DNA of 64,000 nt. Origin: Asticcacaulis biprosthecium C19 (GTDB lineage: Bacteria > Pseudomonadota > Alphaproteobacteria > Caulobacterales > Caulobacteraceae). Shown piece by piece: positions 15,304 to 22,865 of this stretch. Below the pieces are notes generated by a model, which saw only the letters and a list, made by a program, of their open reading frames with translations, ran no database searches and was not told the DNA's origin. Numbering within the stretch: the first letter of the stretch is position 1; each line of letters begins with the position of its first letter. Location of the stretch: assembly GCF_000204015.1 (NCBI RefSeq), contig NZ_GL883077.1, positions 231,657-295,656 on the forward strand. The letters are read 5' to 3'. Position numbers and translations under genes: made by a program.

Positions 15304-15876
15304 TCACCCCTCCAGCCGGTCGATTTCCTTCTGCAGGCCGCGGGCGCCCAGCAGGTTGACTGCGATCACCCCGCCAAAGAAAACTAAGGCGATGCCCAGA
15401 TAGATCCAGACCGTCACCCCCTTGTCGCCGGCGGAATTCTGGATTGCCGGAATCATGAACAGGACAAACCCCGGCACGAACGGCATCACGTACCACAGCC
15501 ACGCGCTGCTCAGCAGGTTGCGTTGCCGGATCAGGGCGCGGCGATGGAAGTCAAGACAATCCTCGGCGCCATCGCTGACCGGTGCCGCCCGCCCACGCAC
15601 GACAAGGATCAGGCTGACCAGCAGGGTGGCGGCGACGATCAGGATTGAGCCAAGCCGCATAAGCGGAGGATCCAGAAAAATGGCATAGCCGGAAAACACC
15701 ACGACCACCAAAGCGCTGGCGGCGTGTTCGAGTCGGTTGCGCCATTGGATTTGTGATTTGAAGGCGCGGGCACGGGTATGGACCTGGTCGAGGGACATGA
15801 CGGTCATCTCCTTGGGTTGCGATTGCCAGAGGTTCTGGAAGTCAGGATTGGTCATATCGTCGGGGGCTTCGCTCAT
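15304..15876 (-). CDS. Membrane protein co-encoded with ECF sigma factor, possible anti-sigma factor
   Basis: This 190-residue protein starts at ATG 15876, overlapping the sigma factor stop by 4 bases (ATGA). The N-terminal 55 residues are cytoplasmic and helical (NLWQSQP...HTRARAFKSQIQWRN). Four membrane segments follow as two pairs (about 57-95 and 125-180). Position and topology suggest a membrane-bound partner that holds the sigma factor, but no zinc-binding anti-sigma HxxxCxxC motif is present. The anti-sigma role is inference. Confidence 0.7.
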   Translation of the reverse strand: MSEAPDDMTNPDFQNLWQSQPKEMTVMSLDQVHTRARAFKSQIQWRNRLEHAASALVVVVFSGYAIFLDPPLMRLGSILIVAATLLVSLILVVRGRAAPVSDGAEDCLDFHRRALIRQRNLLSSAWLWYVMPFVPGFVLFMIPAIQNSAGDKGVTVWIYLGIALVFFGGVIAVNLLGARGLQKEIDRLEG

Positions 15877-16391
15877 GACCGCCCTCCTGCGTGGAAACGG
15901 CGGCTGAGCAGCGCCTTGATGCGGTGGATACGGGTGGCAACGTGGCCGGATTTCAGGCCGGTGATCTCAGCCATGGCGGCGGCGTCCAGACCTTCGAGAT
16001 AGAGCAGCATGATCTGGCGGTCGGACGGTTCCAGGCTCTGGATCAGGGCCATCAGTTTCTGCAGCGCCCGGGCATGGCTGGTGTCGGCTTCGATATCGCT
16101 GCCGTCGTTGATTTCGGCGGCGGCATCCAGCGTGACCCAGGCGCCGCGGCGGCGTTCCTTCAGGACATGTGACGTGGCGGTGTTGTGCGCGACGCGATAG
16201 ACCCAGGTGCGCGTGGAACAGCGGCCGTCGAACAGAGCCAGACTCTTCCACACGGCGACGTGGATGTCCTGGACCAGGTCGCGGCAGCGTTCGGGATGGG
16301 CTTCGTAGCCGCGGGCGAGGCGTTCCAGGGCCGGGCCGAACTCGGCGGCGGCCTCCTGGTAGCGTCGATCCTGTTCAGCGGTTGCGGTCAT
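15873..16391 (-). CDS. ECF-family RNA polymerase sigma factor
   Basis: This 172-residue protein has a sigma region 2 (about residues 20-85, with DLVQDIHVAVWKSL and TWVYRVAHNTATSH) and a sigma region 4 HTH (about 115-165, with LEPSDRQIMLLYLEGLD and SGHVATRIHRIKALL). Regions 1.1 and 3 are absent, as in group 4 sigma factors. It is translationally coupled to the membrane protein downstream. No ECF promoter could be assigned with confidence in front of the pair, so the signal and regulon are unknown. Confidence 0.9.
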   Translation of the reverse strand: MTATAEQDRRYQEAAAEFGPALERLARGYEAHPERCRDLVQDIHVAVWKSLALFDGRCSTRTWVYRVAHNTATSHVLKERRRGAWVTLDAAAEINDGSDIEADTSHARALQKLMALIQSLEPSDRQIMLLYLEGLDAAAMAEITGLKSGHVATRIHRIKALLSRRFHAGGRS

Positions 16392-16428
16392 GAACAGATA
16401 GTCGCCGCGCTTTCGGACTTATTACAGG

Positions 16429-16824
16429 TCAGCCGCGGAAATTCAGTTCCAGCAACACATTATTCGGATCGGTGACGAACAACTGGCGCAGCTTGATCGA
16501 GGGGATTTCGGCGAAACCGTAGTCGAGATTGCGGGCTTTCAGGCGCCGGACCATCTCGTCGAAGCCGTCGCACTCGAAGGCGACATGGTGGATGGCACCG
16601 GTATGGCCGCCCGGAACGACCTCGCGGGCGATGGTGTTGTCCGTGCCCCACAGATTGAGGTGGATCACGGCCATGTCGCGGCTGTCGTAGAGCCACTGGC
16701 GCAGGGACGGATCACGCTCAGGGGCGACGCGGGCTTCCAGGCCCAGCAGCTCTTCGTAAAACGCGATGGTTTGCGCCATATCACGGGTCTGGATGTTGAT
16801 ATGGTTCAGGTTTTTGACGATCAT
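16429..16824 (-). CDS. VOC (glyoxalase/dioxygenase fold) family protein
   Basis: This 131-residue protein has the paired beta-alpha-beta-beta-beta modules of the vicinal oxygen chelate fold: LNHINIQTRDMAQTIAFYEE at residues 6-25, IHHVAFECDGFDEMV in the middle, and FVTDPNNVLLELNF at the end. Histidines in the first and third strands and the final glutamate are in place for a metal site. The reaction cannot be deduced; relatives are glyoxalases, bleomycin-resistance proteins and dioxygenases. It stands alone between the ECF sigma gene and polA. Confidence 0.85.
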   Translation of the reverse strand: MIVKNLNHINIQTRDMAQTIAFYEELLGLEARVAPERDPSLRQWLYDSRDMAVIHLNLWGTDNTIAREVVPGGHTGAIHHVAFECDGFDEMVRRLKARNLDYGFAEIPSIKLRQLFVTDPNNVLLELNFRG

Positions 16825-16843
16825 GGTGGGCTCGCGCTGTCAT

Positions 16844-16973
16844 CCCCTCTCCCCGTTTACGGGAGAGGTTAGGGTGAGGGGCTTCTTCGGTGCTCAATCG
16901 TCCTCGGATGGCCCCTCACCCGATCGCCTTCACTTCGTTCGGCTCTCGTCCTCTCCCCGCAGGCGGGGAGAGG
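16844..16973. repeat. Palindromic intergenic repeat of the CCTCTCCCC type
   Basis: Two hairpins, CCTCTCCCCgtttacGGGAGAGG near 16846-16868 and CCTCTCCCCgcaggCGGGGAGAGG near 16950-16973, flank an inverted GGTGAGGGGC...GCCCCTCACC pair (around 16875 and 16911). The whole block can fold into one long cruciform. It fills the gap between the VOC start and the polA stop. Such CTCTCCCC palindromes are common between genes in alphaproteobacteria. Confidence 0.7.
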
Positions 16974-16983
16974 CAAGAACGCA

Positions 16984-19863
16984 TCAATGCGCCTCGTCCC
17001 AGTTGTTGGCGGCTTTGGCTTCGACCACCAAAGGCACGCTGATCTGAACCGCCGGCAGGGCCGCGTTCTGCATCACCTCCTGGATCAGCGGAATCACCGC
17101 CGCGACCTCGGCCTCGGGCGCCTCGAAAATCAGTTCGTCGTGGACCTGAAGCAGCATCCTGGTCGTAAACCCAGCGGCATCCAACCGGGGCTGCATGCGC
17201 ATCATGGCGCGGCGGATGATGTCGGCGGCCGTGCCCTGGATCGGGGCGTTGATCGCCGCCCGCTCGGCAAAGGCCTTGATGGCTCCACCCTTGCCGTTGA
17301 TTTCCGGGATATGGATCTTGCGGCCCATCAGGGTCTGCACGAAGCCGTTGTCGCGCAGGAACTGTTTGGTTGCGTCCATATAGTCCTTGATGCCAGGGAA
17401 GCGCTCGAAATAGGTCTTGATGTAGCGTGACGCCTCGCCCTGGTCGATGCCGAGCTGGTTGGCCAGGCCGAAGCCGGAAATGCCGTAGATGATGCCGAAA
17501 TTGATCGCCTTGGCACGGCGGCGGATCTCGGACGTCATGTCGGCCATCGGCACGCCAAACATTTCCGACGCCGTCATGGCGTGGATGTCCTGGCCGTCCG
17601 AAAACGCCTTCTTCAACTGCTCGATGTCGCCGATATGGGCCAGCAGGCGCAGCTCGATCTGCGAATAGTCGGCCGAGATCAGTTTACAGCCCGGTTTGGC
17701 AATAAAGGCCGTGCGGATCTTTCTGCCTTCGCCGGTGCGGATCGGGATGTTCTGCAGGTTGGGCTCGTTCGAGGCCAGGCGCCCGGTCGTGGTTGAGGCC
17801 AGGTGGAACGAGGTGTGGATGCGCTGGGTTTGCGGATCGGCATACTCGACCAGTGCATCGGTATAGGTGCCCTTCAGCTTGGCCATCTGGCGGTAGTCGA
17901 GCAGCAGTTTCGCCAGGGTCTGGCCGGCGCCGGTGCCGTTCTTGCCCTCGGCGATATCCTCCAGAACCTTGACGTCGGTCGCCCATTGGCCCGAAGCTGT
18001 GCGCTTGCCGCCGGGCAGTTTCATCTCGTCGAAGAAGACGACACCCAGTTGCTGCGGCGAGTTCAGATTGAACGGCCGGCCAAGGTGAGCGTGGGCCTCC
18101 TGCTCGATGGCGTTCATGCGCGTGCCGAAATCCTGGCTGAGATTGCGCAGGACCTGCGGGTCAACGCGGATGCCGTTCAGTTCCATCTCCGACAGCGCTT
18201 TGGGCATGCCGCGTTCCAGGGTCTCATAAACGGTGTTCAGCCGGTCGCGGACCAGGCGCGGCTTCAGGACATGCCACAGGCGAAGCGTGACATCGGCGTC
18301 TTCGGCAGCGTATTGCGTGGCCTCCTTTAGCGCGACGAACTTGAACGATTTGAGCGTCTTGCCGCTGCCGGCGACCTGCTTGAACGGGATCGGGGTGTGC
18401 CCCAGATGCAGTTGCGACAGCTCGTCCATGCCGTGGCCGTGCAGCCCACCTTCGACGACATAGGACATCAGCATGGTGTCATCGTACGGCGCGACATCGA
18501 TGCCGTAACGCTTCAGAACGCTGAGGTCGTACTTGATGTTCTGGCCGACCTTGAGGATGTTGCGGTTTTCCAGCACCGGTTTCAACAGGGCAATCGCCTG
18601 GTCCAGCGGGATCTGTTTCAGGTCGTCTCCGCCGCCGAAATCGAGCCCGTCGCTAGCCAGGTGGCCTAGCGGAATATAACAGGCGCAGTTGGTGTCGGTG
18701 CTGAGCGAGATACCACACAGCTTGGCGTGGGTGGCCGACAGGTCGTCGGTTTCGGTGTCGACGGCGATGACCTGGGCCTGTTCGCAACGGCGCACCCAGG
18801 TCTGAAGCTGCTCGATCGTCTGGACGCATTCGTAGGCATCGAGGTCGAAAGGCTGCTTTTCGCCCAGTTCAGTCTTGACGCCGTACAGCGGCCGCGAAAT
18901 CGGGGCGGTCGGAATTTGCGCCAGGGCGGTCGTGCTTTCCAGGCTCAGCGAACCGCCGATACGCCTGGCCAGGCTGTTGAACTCCATGGCGGCCAGGAAA
19001 GCCGCCAGGATGTCGGCCTCCGGCTGTTTCAGCACGAAGGTGGCGATCTCGGCCGGCACCGGCGTGTCACAGCGCAGCCGGACCAGCTCGCGCGACATCA
19101 GAATCTGGTCCTTGAAGTCGATCAGGGTCTGGCGGCGCTTTTCCTGTTTGATCTCGCCGGCGCGGGCCAGGACGCTGTCAAGGTCGCCGTATTCGATGAG
19201 TAGTTGGGCGGCGGTCTTGACGCCGATGCCGGGGGCGCCGGGAACGTTGTCGACGGAATCACCGATCAGGGCCTGGGCATCGACGACCAGCTCCGGCGGT
19301 ACACCGAACTTTTCGATGACCTGTTCACGGCCGACCGGGGTGCCCTTGACCGGGTCCATCATGGTGACCTTGTCGTTGACCAGTTGCATCAGGTCCTTGT
19401 CGGACGAGATGACGGTGACCTCAAAACCCTGTTGCACGGCCAGATGGGCATAGGTGCAGATCAGGTCGTCGGCTTCAAAACCGGCCAGTTCAATCGCGGG
19501 CAGGCCAAAGGCACGGGTGGCGTCACGGACCAGGGGGAATTGCGGGATCAGGTCTTCGGGCGGGGGCGGCCGGTTGGCCTTGTAGCCGTCGTAGAGGTCG
19601 TTGCGAAAGGTCTTGGACCCGGCGTCGAAAATGACGGCCAGGTGCGACGGCGCATCATCGCCGCGGTTCTCCTTGATCAGCTTGACCAGCATATTGCAGA
19701 AGCCGGAGACGGCGCCGACCGGCAGGCCGTCGGACTTGCGCGTCAGGGGCGGCAAGCCGTGATAGGCCCGGAAGATATAGCCCGACCCGTCGATCAGGAC
19801 CAGGCGCTTGGCCTTGCCGGTGGCGTCTGCCGTGGTTTCGGGAGCGTTCGAAGTATCGTCCAT
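16984..19863 (-). CDS. polA: DNA polymerase I
   Basis: This 959-residue protein is full length. The N-terminal 5'-3' exonuclease runs to about 300 (LVLIDGSGYIFRAYHGLPP; GDSVDNVPGAPGIGVKTAA for the H3TH). A 3'-5' exonuclease domain follows (IAVDTETDDL keeps the D-x-E pair, so proofreading is probably active). The polymerase domain occupies the last 400 residues with motif A (ADYSQIELRLLAHI), the O helix (RRAKAINFGIIYG) and motif C (LLQVHDELIFEAPE). It matures Okazaki fragments and fills repair gaps. The gene is monocistronic between repeat elements. Confidence 0.98.
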   Translation of the reverse strand: MDDTSNAPETTADATGKAKRLVLIDGSGYIFRAYHGLPPLTRKSDGLPVGAVSGFCNMLVKLIKENRGDDAPSHLAVIFDAGSKTFRNDLYDGYKANRPPPPEDLIPQFPLVRDATRAFGLPAIELAGFEADDLICTYAHLAVQQGFEVTVISSDKDLMQLVNDKVTMMDPVKGTPVGREQVIEKFGVPPELVVDAQALIGDSVDNVPGAPGIGVKTAAQLLIEYGDLDSVLARAGEIKQEKRRQTLIDFKDQILMSRELVRLRCDTPVPAEIATFVLKQPEADILAAFLAAMEFNSLARRIGGSLSLESTTALAQIPTAPISRPLYGVKTELGEKQPFDLDAYECVQTIEQLQTWVRRCEQAQVIAVDTETDDLSATHAKLCGISLSTDTNCACYIPLGHLASDGLDFGGGDDLKQIPLDQAIALLKPVLENRNILKVGQNIKYDLSVLKRYGIDVAPYDDTMLMSYVVEGGLHGHGMDELSQLHLGHTPIPFKQVAGSGKTLKSFKFVALKEATQYAAEDADVTLRLWHVLKPRLVRDRLNTVYETLERGMPKALSEMELNGIRVDPQVLRNLSQDFGTRMNAIEQEAHAHLGRPFNLNSPQQLGVVFFDEMKLPGGKRTASGQWATDVKVLEDIAEGKNGTGAGQTLAKLLLDYRQMAKLKGTYTDALVEYADPQTQRIHTSFHLASTTTGRLASNEPNLQNIPIRTGEGRKIRTAFIAKPGCKLISADYSQIELRLLAHIGDIEQLKKAFSDGQDIHAMTASEMFGVPMADMTSEIRRRAKAINFGIIYGISGFGLANQLGIDQGEASRYIKTYFERFPGIKDYMDATKQFLRDNGFVQTLMGRKIHIPEINGKGGAIKAFAERAAINAPIQGTAADIIRRAMMRMQPRLDAAGFTTRMLLQVHDELIFEAPEAEVAAVIPLIQEVMQNAALPAVQISVPLVVEAKAANNWDEAH

Positions 19864-19963
19864 GTCGGGGATTCGCCTCGTCGGAGTGTTGGCCTCTTCT
19901 TACGGCCATCTGACGGTTCTGCCAAACAAAAGCGACAGGGGATGGCAGCGATAAGGGACGCTA

Positions 19964-20022
19964 CTTTCCTCTCCCGCCCCGTTCTTCACGGGGAGGGGGG
20001 ACCGCGAAGCGGTGGGAGGGGC
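19964..20022. repeat. Left inverted repeat of the DUF559 cassette
   Basis: It consists of a GCCCCGTTCTTCACGGGG-type hairpin followed by an ACCGCgaaGCGGT hairpin and GGGAGGGGC. Its reverse complement matches 20406-20461 nearly base for base, with a few single-base changes or gaps in the hairpin loop and G tract. Confidence 0.85.
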
Positions 20023-20023
20023 T

Positions 20024-20401
20024 TTAGGTGGGTTTGGCCGTTCGCTGACGGGCTAAAAGAATCACGCTGGCCGCGGCTTCGTCGGGATCGGCCAGAAGAT
20101 CGGCAGAACCTATTCTATGAACATGAATGCCGCGTTCCATCAGCCAAGCATCGCGAATTTCGTCGCGGCGCATCTTGTCATGATATTCATGAACCTCACC
20201 GTCCACCTCAACGCACAGGCGCGCCTTTGCACAGTAGAAATCGAGAATGTAGGGGCCAATCGGATGCTGACGACGAAACACGGGCGTATCCTTGGCCCTG
20301 GCTTTCAGCCGCGCCCATAGCCAAAGTTCCGATTTCGTGAGGTTTCTGCGAAATCGCCTCGCAGCTTCTATCTTTGCGTCTTGCCGTATTGACGGCGCCA
20401 T
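20024..20401 (-). CDS. DUF559 protein, PD-(D/E)XK nuclease-fold (Vsr-like)
   Basis: This 125-residue protein is counted from MAPSIRQD at 20401; the longer frame starts with TTG inside the palindrome and its extra residues are translated repeat. Family signatures are RRNLTKSELWLWARLK (about 19-34), FRRQHPIGPYILDFYC (about 42-57) and LCVEVDGEVHEYHDK (about 63-77). The Asp in ILDF and the E-V-D of VEVDG are the expected metal-binding positions of the PD-(D/E)XK/Vsr-like fold. The biochemical role of DUF559 is not established. Because the gene fits exactly between inverted palindromes, a role in maintaining or moving the repeat is plausible. Confidence 0.9.
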   Translation of the reverse strand: MAPSIRQDAKIEAARRFRRNLTKSELWLWARLKARAKDTPVFRRQHPIGPYILDFYCAKARLCVEVDGEVHEYHDKMRRDEIRDAWLMERGIHVHRIGSADLLADPDEAAASVILLARQRTAKPT

Positions 20402-20405
20402 TTTT

Positions 20406-20461
20406 GCCCCTCCCACCGCTTCGCGGTCCCCCTCCCCGTAAACGGGGCGGGAGAAGTAAAG
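20406..20461. repeat. Right inverted repeat of the DUF559 cassette
   Basis: It reads GCCCCTCCCACCGCTTCGCG and continues through CCCCGtaaaCGGGG to GTAAAG. It is the inverted partner of 19964-20022 and lies immediately upstream of the DUF559 start codon. Confidence 0.85.
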
Positions 20462-20482
20462 AAAGCTCAAATTACAAACAGA

Positions 20483-20947
20483 TTACCACGTGCCCACGTT
20501 TGGCATACTCACCCACGGTTCGGCCGGCGGCAGGGCATCGCCTTTCTGCAGCAGCTCAACCGAAATCCCATCTGGCGAGCGCACAAAGGCCATAACACCG
20601 TCGCGCGGCGGGCGGTTGATCAGCACGCCCATGCCCTGCAAATGGGCGCAGACGGCATAGACGTCATCAACCTCATAGGCCAGGTGACCGAAATTGCGTC
20701 CGCCGGTATAGGTCTCGACCTCGCCGTTCTCATCCGGCCAGTTATAGGTCAGCTCAACCTCGGCCTGGCCACGCAAACCCTCCGTTGCACCCATATGGGC
20801 GTCTTCATCGGCCGACAGGAAGATCAGGCTGAACCGGCCCTTTTCGCTGTCCATGCGGCGGACCTGCCGAAGACCCAGACCGTCGCAAAAGAAATGCAGG
20901 GCGGCCTCCAGGTTCTTCACCCGCACCATGGTGTGCAGGAAACGCAT
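20483..20947 (-). CDS. gloA: Lactoylglutathione lyase (glyoxalase I)
   Basis: This 154-residue VOC-fold protein converts the methylglyoxal-glutathione hemithioacetal to S-lactoylglutathione. Typical glyoxalase I features are [20 protein letters not shown] at the N-terminus, ELTYNW with the metal Glu, [14 protein letters not shown] with the metal His, and [10 protein letters not shown] with the final Glu. Residues 1-135 cover the family; the last 19 ([15 protein letters not shown]) form a short extension. It sits alone between the DUF559 cassette and a small zinc-finger gene. Confidence 0.92.
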   Translation of the reverse strand: MRFLHTMVRVKNLEAALHFFCDGLGLRQVRRMDSEKGRFSLIFLSADEDAHMGATEGLRGQAEVELTYNWPDENGEVETYTGGRNFGHLAYEVDDVYAVCAHLQGMGVLINRPPRDGVMAFVRSPDGISVELLQKGDALPPAEPWVSMPNVGTW

Positions 20948-20975
20948 GGCATTCTCCTTTGTCGCGCAGCATAAT

Positions 20976-21000
20976 CCAAAAAGTGGCGACCACTTTTTGG
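20976..21000. terminator. Perfect hairpin between the zinc-finger gene and gloA
   Basis: CCAAAAAGTGG (20976-20986) pairs perfectly with CCACTTTTTGG (20990-21000) around a 3-base loop. It lies just after the zinc-finger gene on the minus strand and just before the gloA start, so it may end the first transcript. Similar AAAAAGTGG palindromes recur between genes in other alphaproteobacteria. Confidence 0.55.
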
Positions 21001-21010
21001 GCTGCGCTTG

Positions 21011-21226
21011 TTAATGCTCGCCTTCGGGACGCGGCGACGGATCGTGATATTCGTGGGCGTGGTCCTTGTGGACGAACTTGCGGTCGCAATAGCCGCATTC
21101 GGCCGTGCCTTCCGCACCCAGTTCAATATAGACCAGAGGGTGGCCCAACGCACCGCCGCCGCCGTTGCAGGCGACCTTGTGCGTGTCGACGTAGATAACT
21201 TCGGGGGGCGGGACAGTGTCGTTCAT
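21011..21226 (-). CDS. Small zinc-finger protein (zf-CHCC, NDUFS6-like)
   Basis: This 71-residue protein has a core of VACNGGGGALGHPLVYI followed by ECGYCDRKFV, giving one Cys, one His and a CxxC pair as ligands. This pattern matches the small CHCC zinc-finger proteins related to the NDUFS6 subunit of respiratory complex I; bacterial versions are encoded away from the nuo operon. The C-terminus is acidic and His-rich (HKDHAHEYHD). A function in complex I assembly is known only for the mitochondrial relatives. Confidence 0.85.
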   Translation of the reverse strand: MNDTVPPPEVIYVDTHKVACNGGGGALGHPLVYIELGAEGTAECGYCDRKFVHKDHAHEYHDPSPRPEGEH

Positions 21227-21373
21227 GACGCCGGAAACCTTTGCGGAGAAACCAAGCCAGCCTTAAATCAAACCGCCTTGCTTCGTCAATTGAAGTGTGA
21301 AAGCTTGGAGGCTTGTAAGCGTGATATCAGGCGGCCAGGCCGGGGCCTGAAACGTATGCGACTTCGTTCGAAG

Positions 21374-21532
21374 GGACCCCTCCGTCTCGACGCGCTACGA
21401 TCTTCGATCTCCGCTTGCTCGCCACCTCCCCATCTAGATGGGAAGGAGAAGAATTCAAGGTTCTTCATCCTACTCCTCCCCATTGTAAATGGGGAGGTGG
21501 ATGCGGGCGCAGCGAAGCAGACGGAGGGGTCC
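21374..21532. repeat. Dispersed palindromic repeat, family A, copy 2 (159 bp)
   Basis: Ends GGACCCCTCCGTC (21374-21386) and GACGGAGGGGTCC (21520-21532) are inverted and match copy 1 at 12182-12363. Internal CACCTCCCCAT...CCTCCCCATtgtaaATGGGGAGGTGG palindromes are also shared. The right end stops 3 bases before the apparent TTG start of the transporter gene. The remaining 21227-21373 between the zinc-finger gene and the repeat shows no gene. Confidence 0.8.
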
Positions 21533-21535
21533 TCT

Positions 21536-22807
21536 TTGGCCAAACACAGCAAACTCGGGTCCATCCTGGGCGGATCGGTCGGTAACCTGGTCGAATGGTA
21601 CGACTGGTACGCCTATGCGGCCTTCACCCTCTATTTCTCCAGCGCCTTCTTCCCCAAGGACGATCCCCTTACCCAGCAGCTCAATGCCGCCGCCATCTTT
21701 GCGCTCGGCTTCTTCATGCGGCCGATCGGTGGGTGGCTGCTCGGGATCTATGCCGACCGCTACGGTCGAAAGACGGCACTGACGGCGTCAATCCTGCTAA
21801 TGTGCACTGGATCGCTGATCATCGCCCTGATCCCGACCTATGAGACCATCGGCCTGCTGGCGCCAATTCTGCTGCTGTTTGCCCGCATGCTTCAGGGCCT
21901 GAGTGTCGGCGGCGAATATGGCGCCTCGGCGACCTATCTGTCGGAAATGGCCGGCAACCATGACCGCGGCTTCTGGTCCAGTTTTCAGTATGTCACCCTG
22001 ATCATGGGGCAACTGACCGCGCTGGGCGTACTGATCCTGCTGCAGAACCTGCTGACGGCGGAGCAACTGACCGCCTGGGGCTGGCGCATTCCGTTCGCAA
22101 TCGGCGCCGCCCTGGCCATCGTCGCCATGTTCATCCGCCGCCACATGGAAGAAACCGACGCCTTCGAGACCTCGGCGAAATTTGCCGCCAACCGCACCCT
22201 GACCCTGCTGCGAAACCATCCGTGGCAGGCGCTCCAGGTGGTCGGCCTGACCCTGGGCGGCACGGCGGCGTTTTACACCTACACCACCTACATGCAGAAG
22301 TTCATGGTCGGATCGGCCGGTTGGACCAAGGAGCAGGCGACACTTCTGTCGGCGGCGACCTTGTTCATCTACATGCTGCTTCAGCCCGTATTCGGCGCTC
22401 TATCCGACCGGATCGGGCGCAAGCCTTTGCTGATCGGGTTCGGCGTGCTGGGTGTTTTGGGAACCGTGCCGATCATGACGGCTTTGACCCAGACCGACAG
22501 CTTCTGGCCGGCCTTTATTCTGGTGATGATGGCCCTGGTCATCGTCAGCGGCTACACCTCGATCAACGCCGTGGTGAAGGCCGAGCTGTTCCCGCCCCAT
22601 GTCCGGGCCTTGGGCGTCGCTCTGCCCTATGCGATCACGGTGTCACTGTTCGGCGGCTCAGTCGAACTGGTGGCGCAGTGGCTGAAGAAGATCGGCTATG
22701 AGTCGCTGTTCTTCTGGTACATCACCGGCTGTATCGGGGTGTCGCTGCTGGTCTATCTGTTCACCGCGGACACGAAGAAGACGTCGAGCTTCCATTCAGA
22801 ACCGTGA
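21536..22807 (+). CDS. MHS-family MFS transporter, KgtP/dicarboxylate-proton symporter-like
   Basis: This 423-residue, 12-helix membrane protein resembles the alpha-ketoglutarate permease branch of the MFS: GNLVEWYDWYAYAAFTLYF in helix 1, FFMRPIGGWLLGIYADRYGR with the A-like motif, LQGLSVGGEYGASATYLSE, and SDRIGRKPLL in the second half. The only sensible start is TTG 21536 (LAKHSKLGSILGG), because everything upstream in frame is the family A repeat. The N-terminus is therefore about 10-20 residues shorter than usual. Substrate is probably an organic acid; this is by family only. Confidence 0.88.
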   Translation: MAKHSKLGSILGGSVGNLVEWYDWYAYAAFTLYFSSAFFPKDDPLTQQLNAAAIFALGFFMRPIGGWLLGIYADRYGRKTALTASILLMCTGSLIIALIPTYETIGLLAPILLLFARMLQGLSVGGEYGASATYLSEMAGNHDRGFWSSFQYVTLIMGQLTALGVLILLQNLLTAEQLTAWGWRIPFAIGAALAIVAMFIRRHMEETDAFETSAKFAANRTLTLLRNHPWQALQVVGLTLGGTAAFYTYTTYMQKFMVGSAGWTKEQATLLSAATLFIYMLLQPVFGALSDRIGRKPLLIGFGVLGVLGTVPIMTALTQTDSFWPAFILVMMALVIVSGYTSINAVVKAELFPPHVRALGVALPYAITVSLFGGSVELVAQWLKKIGYESLFFWYITGCIGVSLLVYLFTADTKKTSSFHSEP

Positions 22808-22815
22808 GTACGAAA

Positions 22816-22841
22816 CAGGGCCCCGGAAATCCGGAGCCCTG
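22816..22841. terminator. Hairpin between convergent genes
   Basis: CAGGGCCCCGG (22816-22826) pairs with CCGGAGCCCTG (22831-22841) with one mismatch and a 4-base loop. It lies between the transporter (+) and the secreted methyltransferase (-) and could end both transcripts. Confidence 0.65.
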
Positions 22842-22865
22842 AAAACACTTTCACGACACAAGCCC

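Larger units (their letters stand above)
19964..20461. mobile_element. Candidate REP-bracketed cassette carrying a DUF559 gene (498 bp)
   Basis: A 59-bp palindrome at 19964-20022 and its near-identical inverted copy at 20406-20461 enclose one gene. The stop codon begins 2 bases inside the left repeat, and the start ATG is 5 bases inside the right repeat. Related solo palindromes occur at 25458-25502 and 51961-52010. The exact fit of gene to repeats suggests that the unit moves or was copied as a whole, perhaps like REP elements with a RAYT transposase. No target-site duplication is evident, so mobility is inferred. Confidence 0.6.

Noticed and set aside
21008-21535. Upstream part of the 599-residue frame leading into the transporter
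   Set aside because: It overlaps the minus-strand zinc-finger gene and the family A repeat and shows no protein signature.
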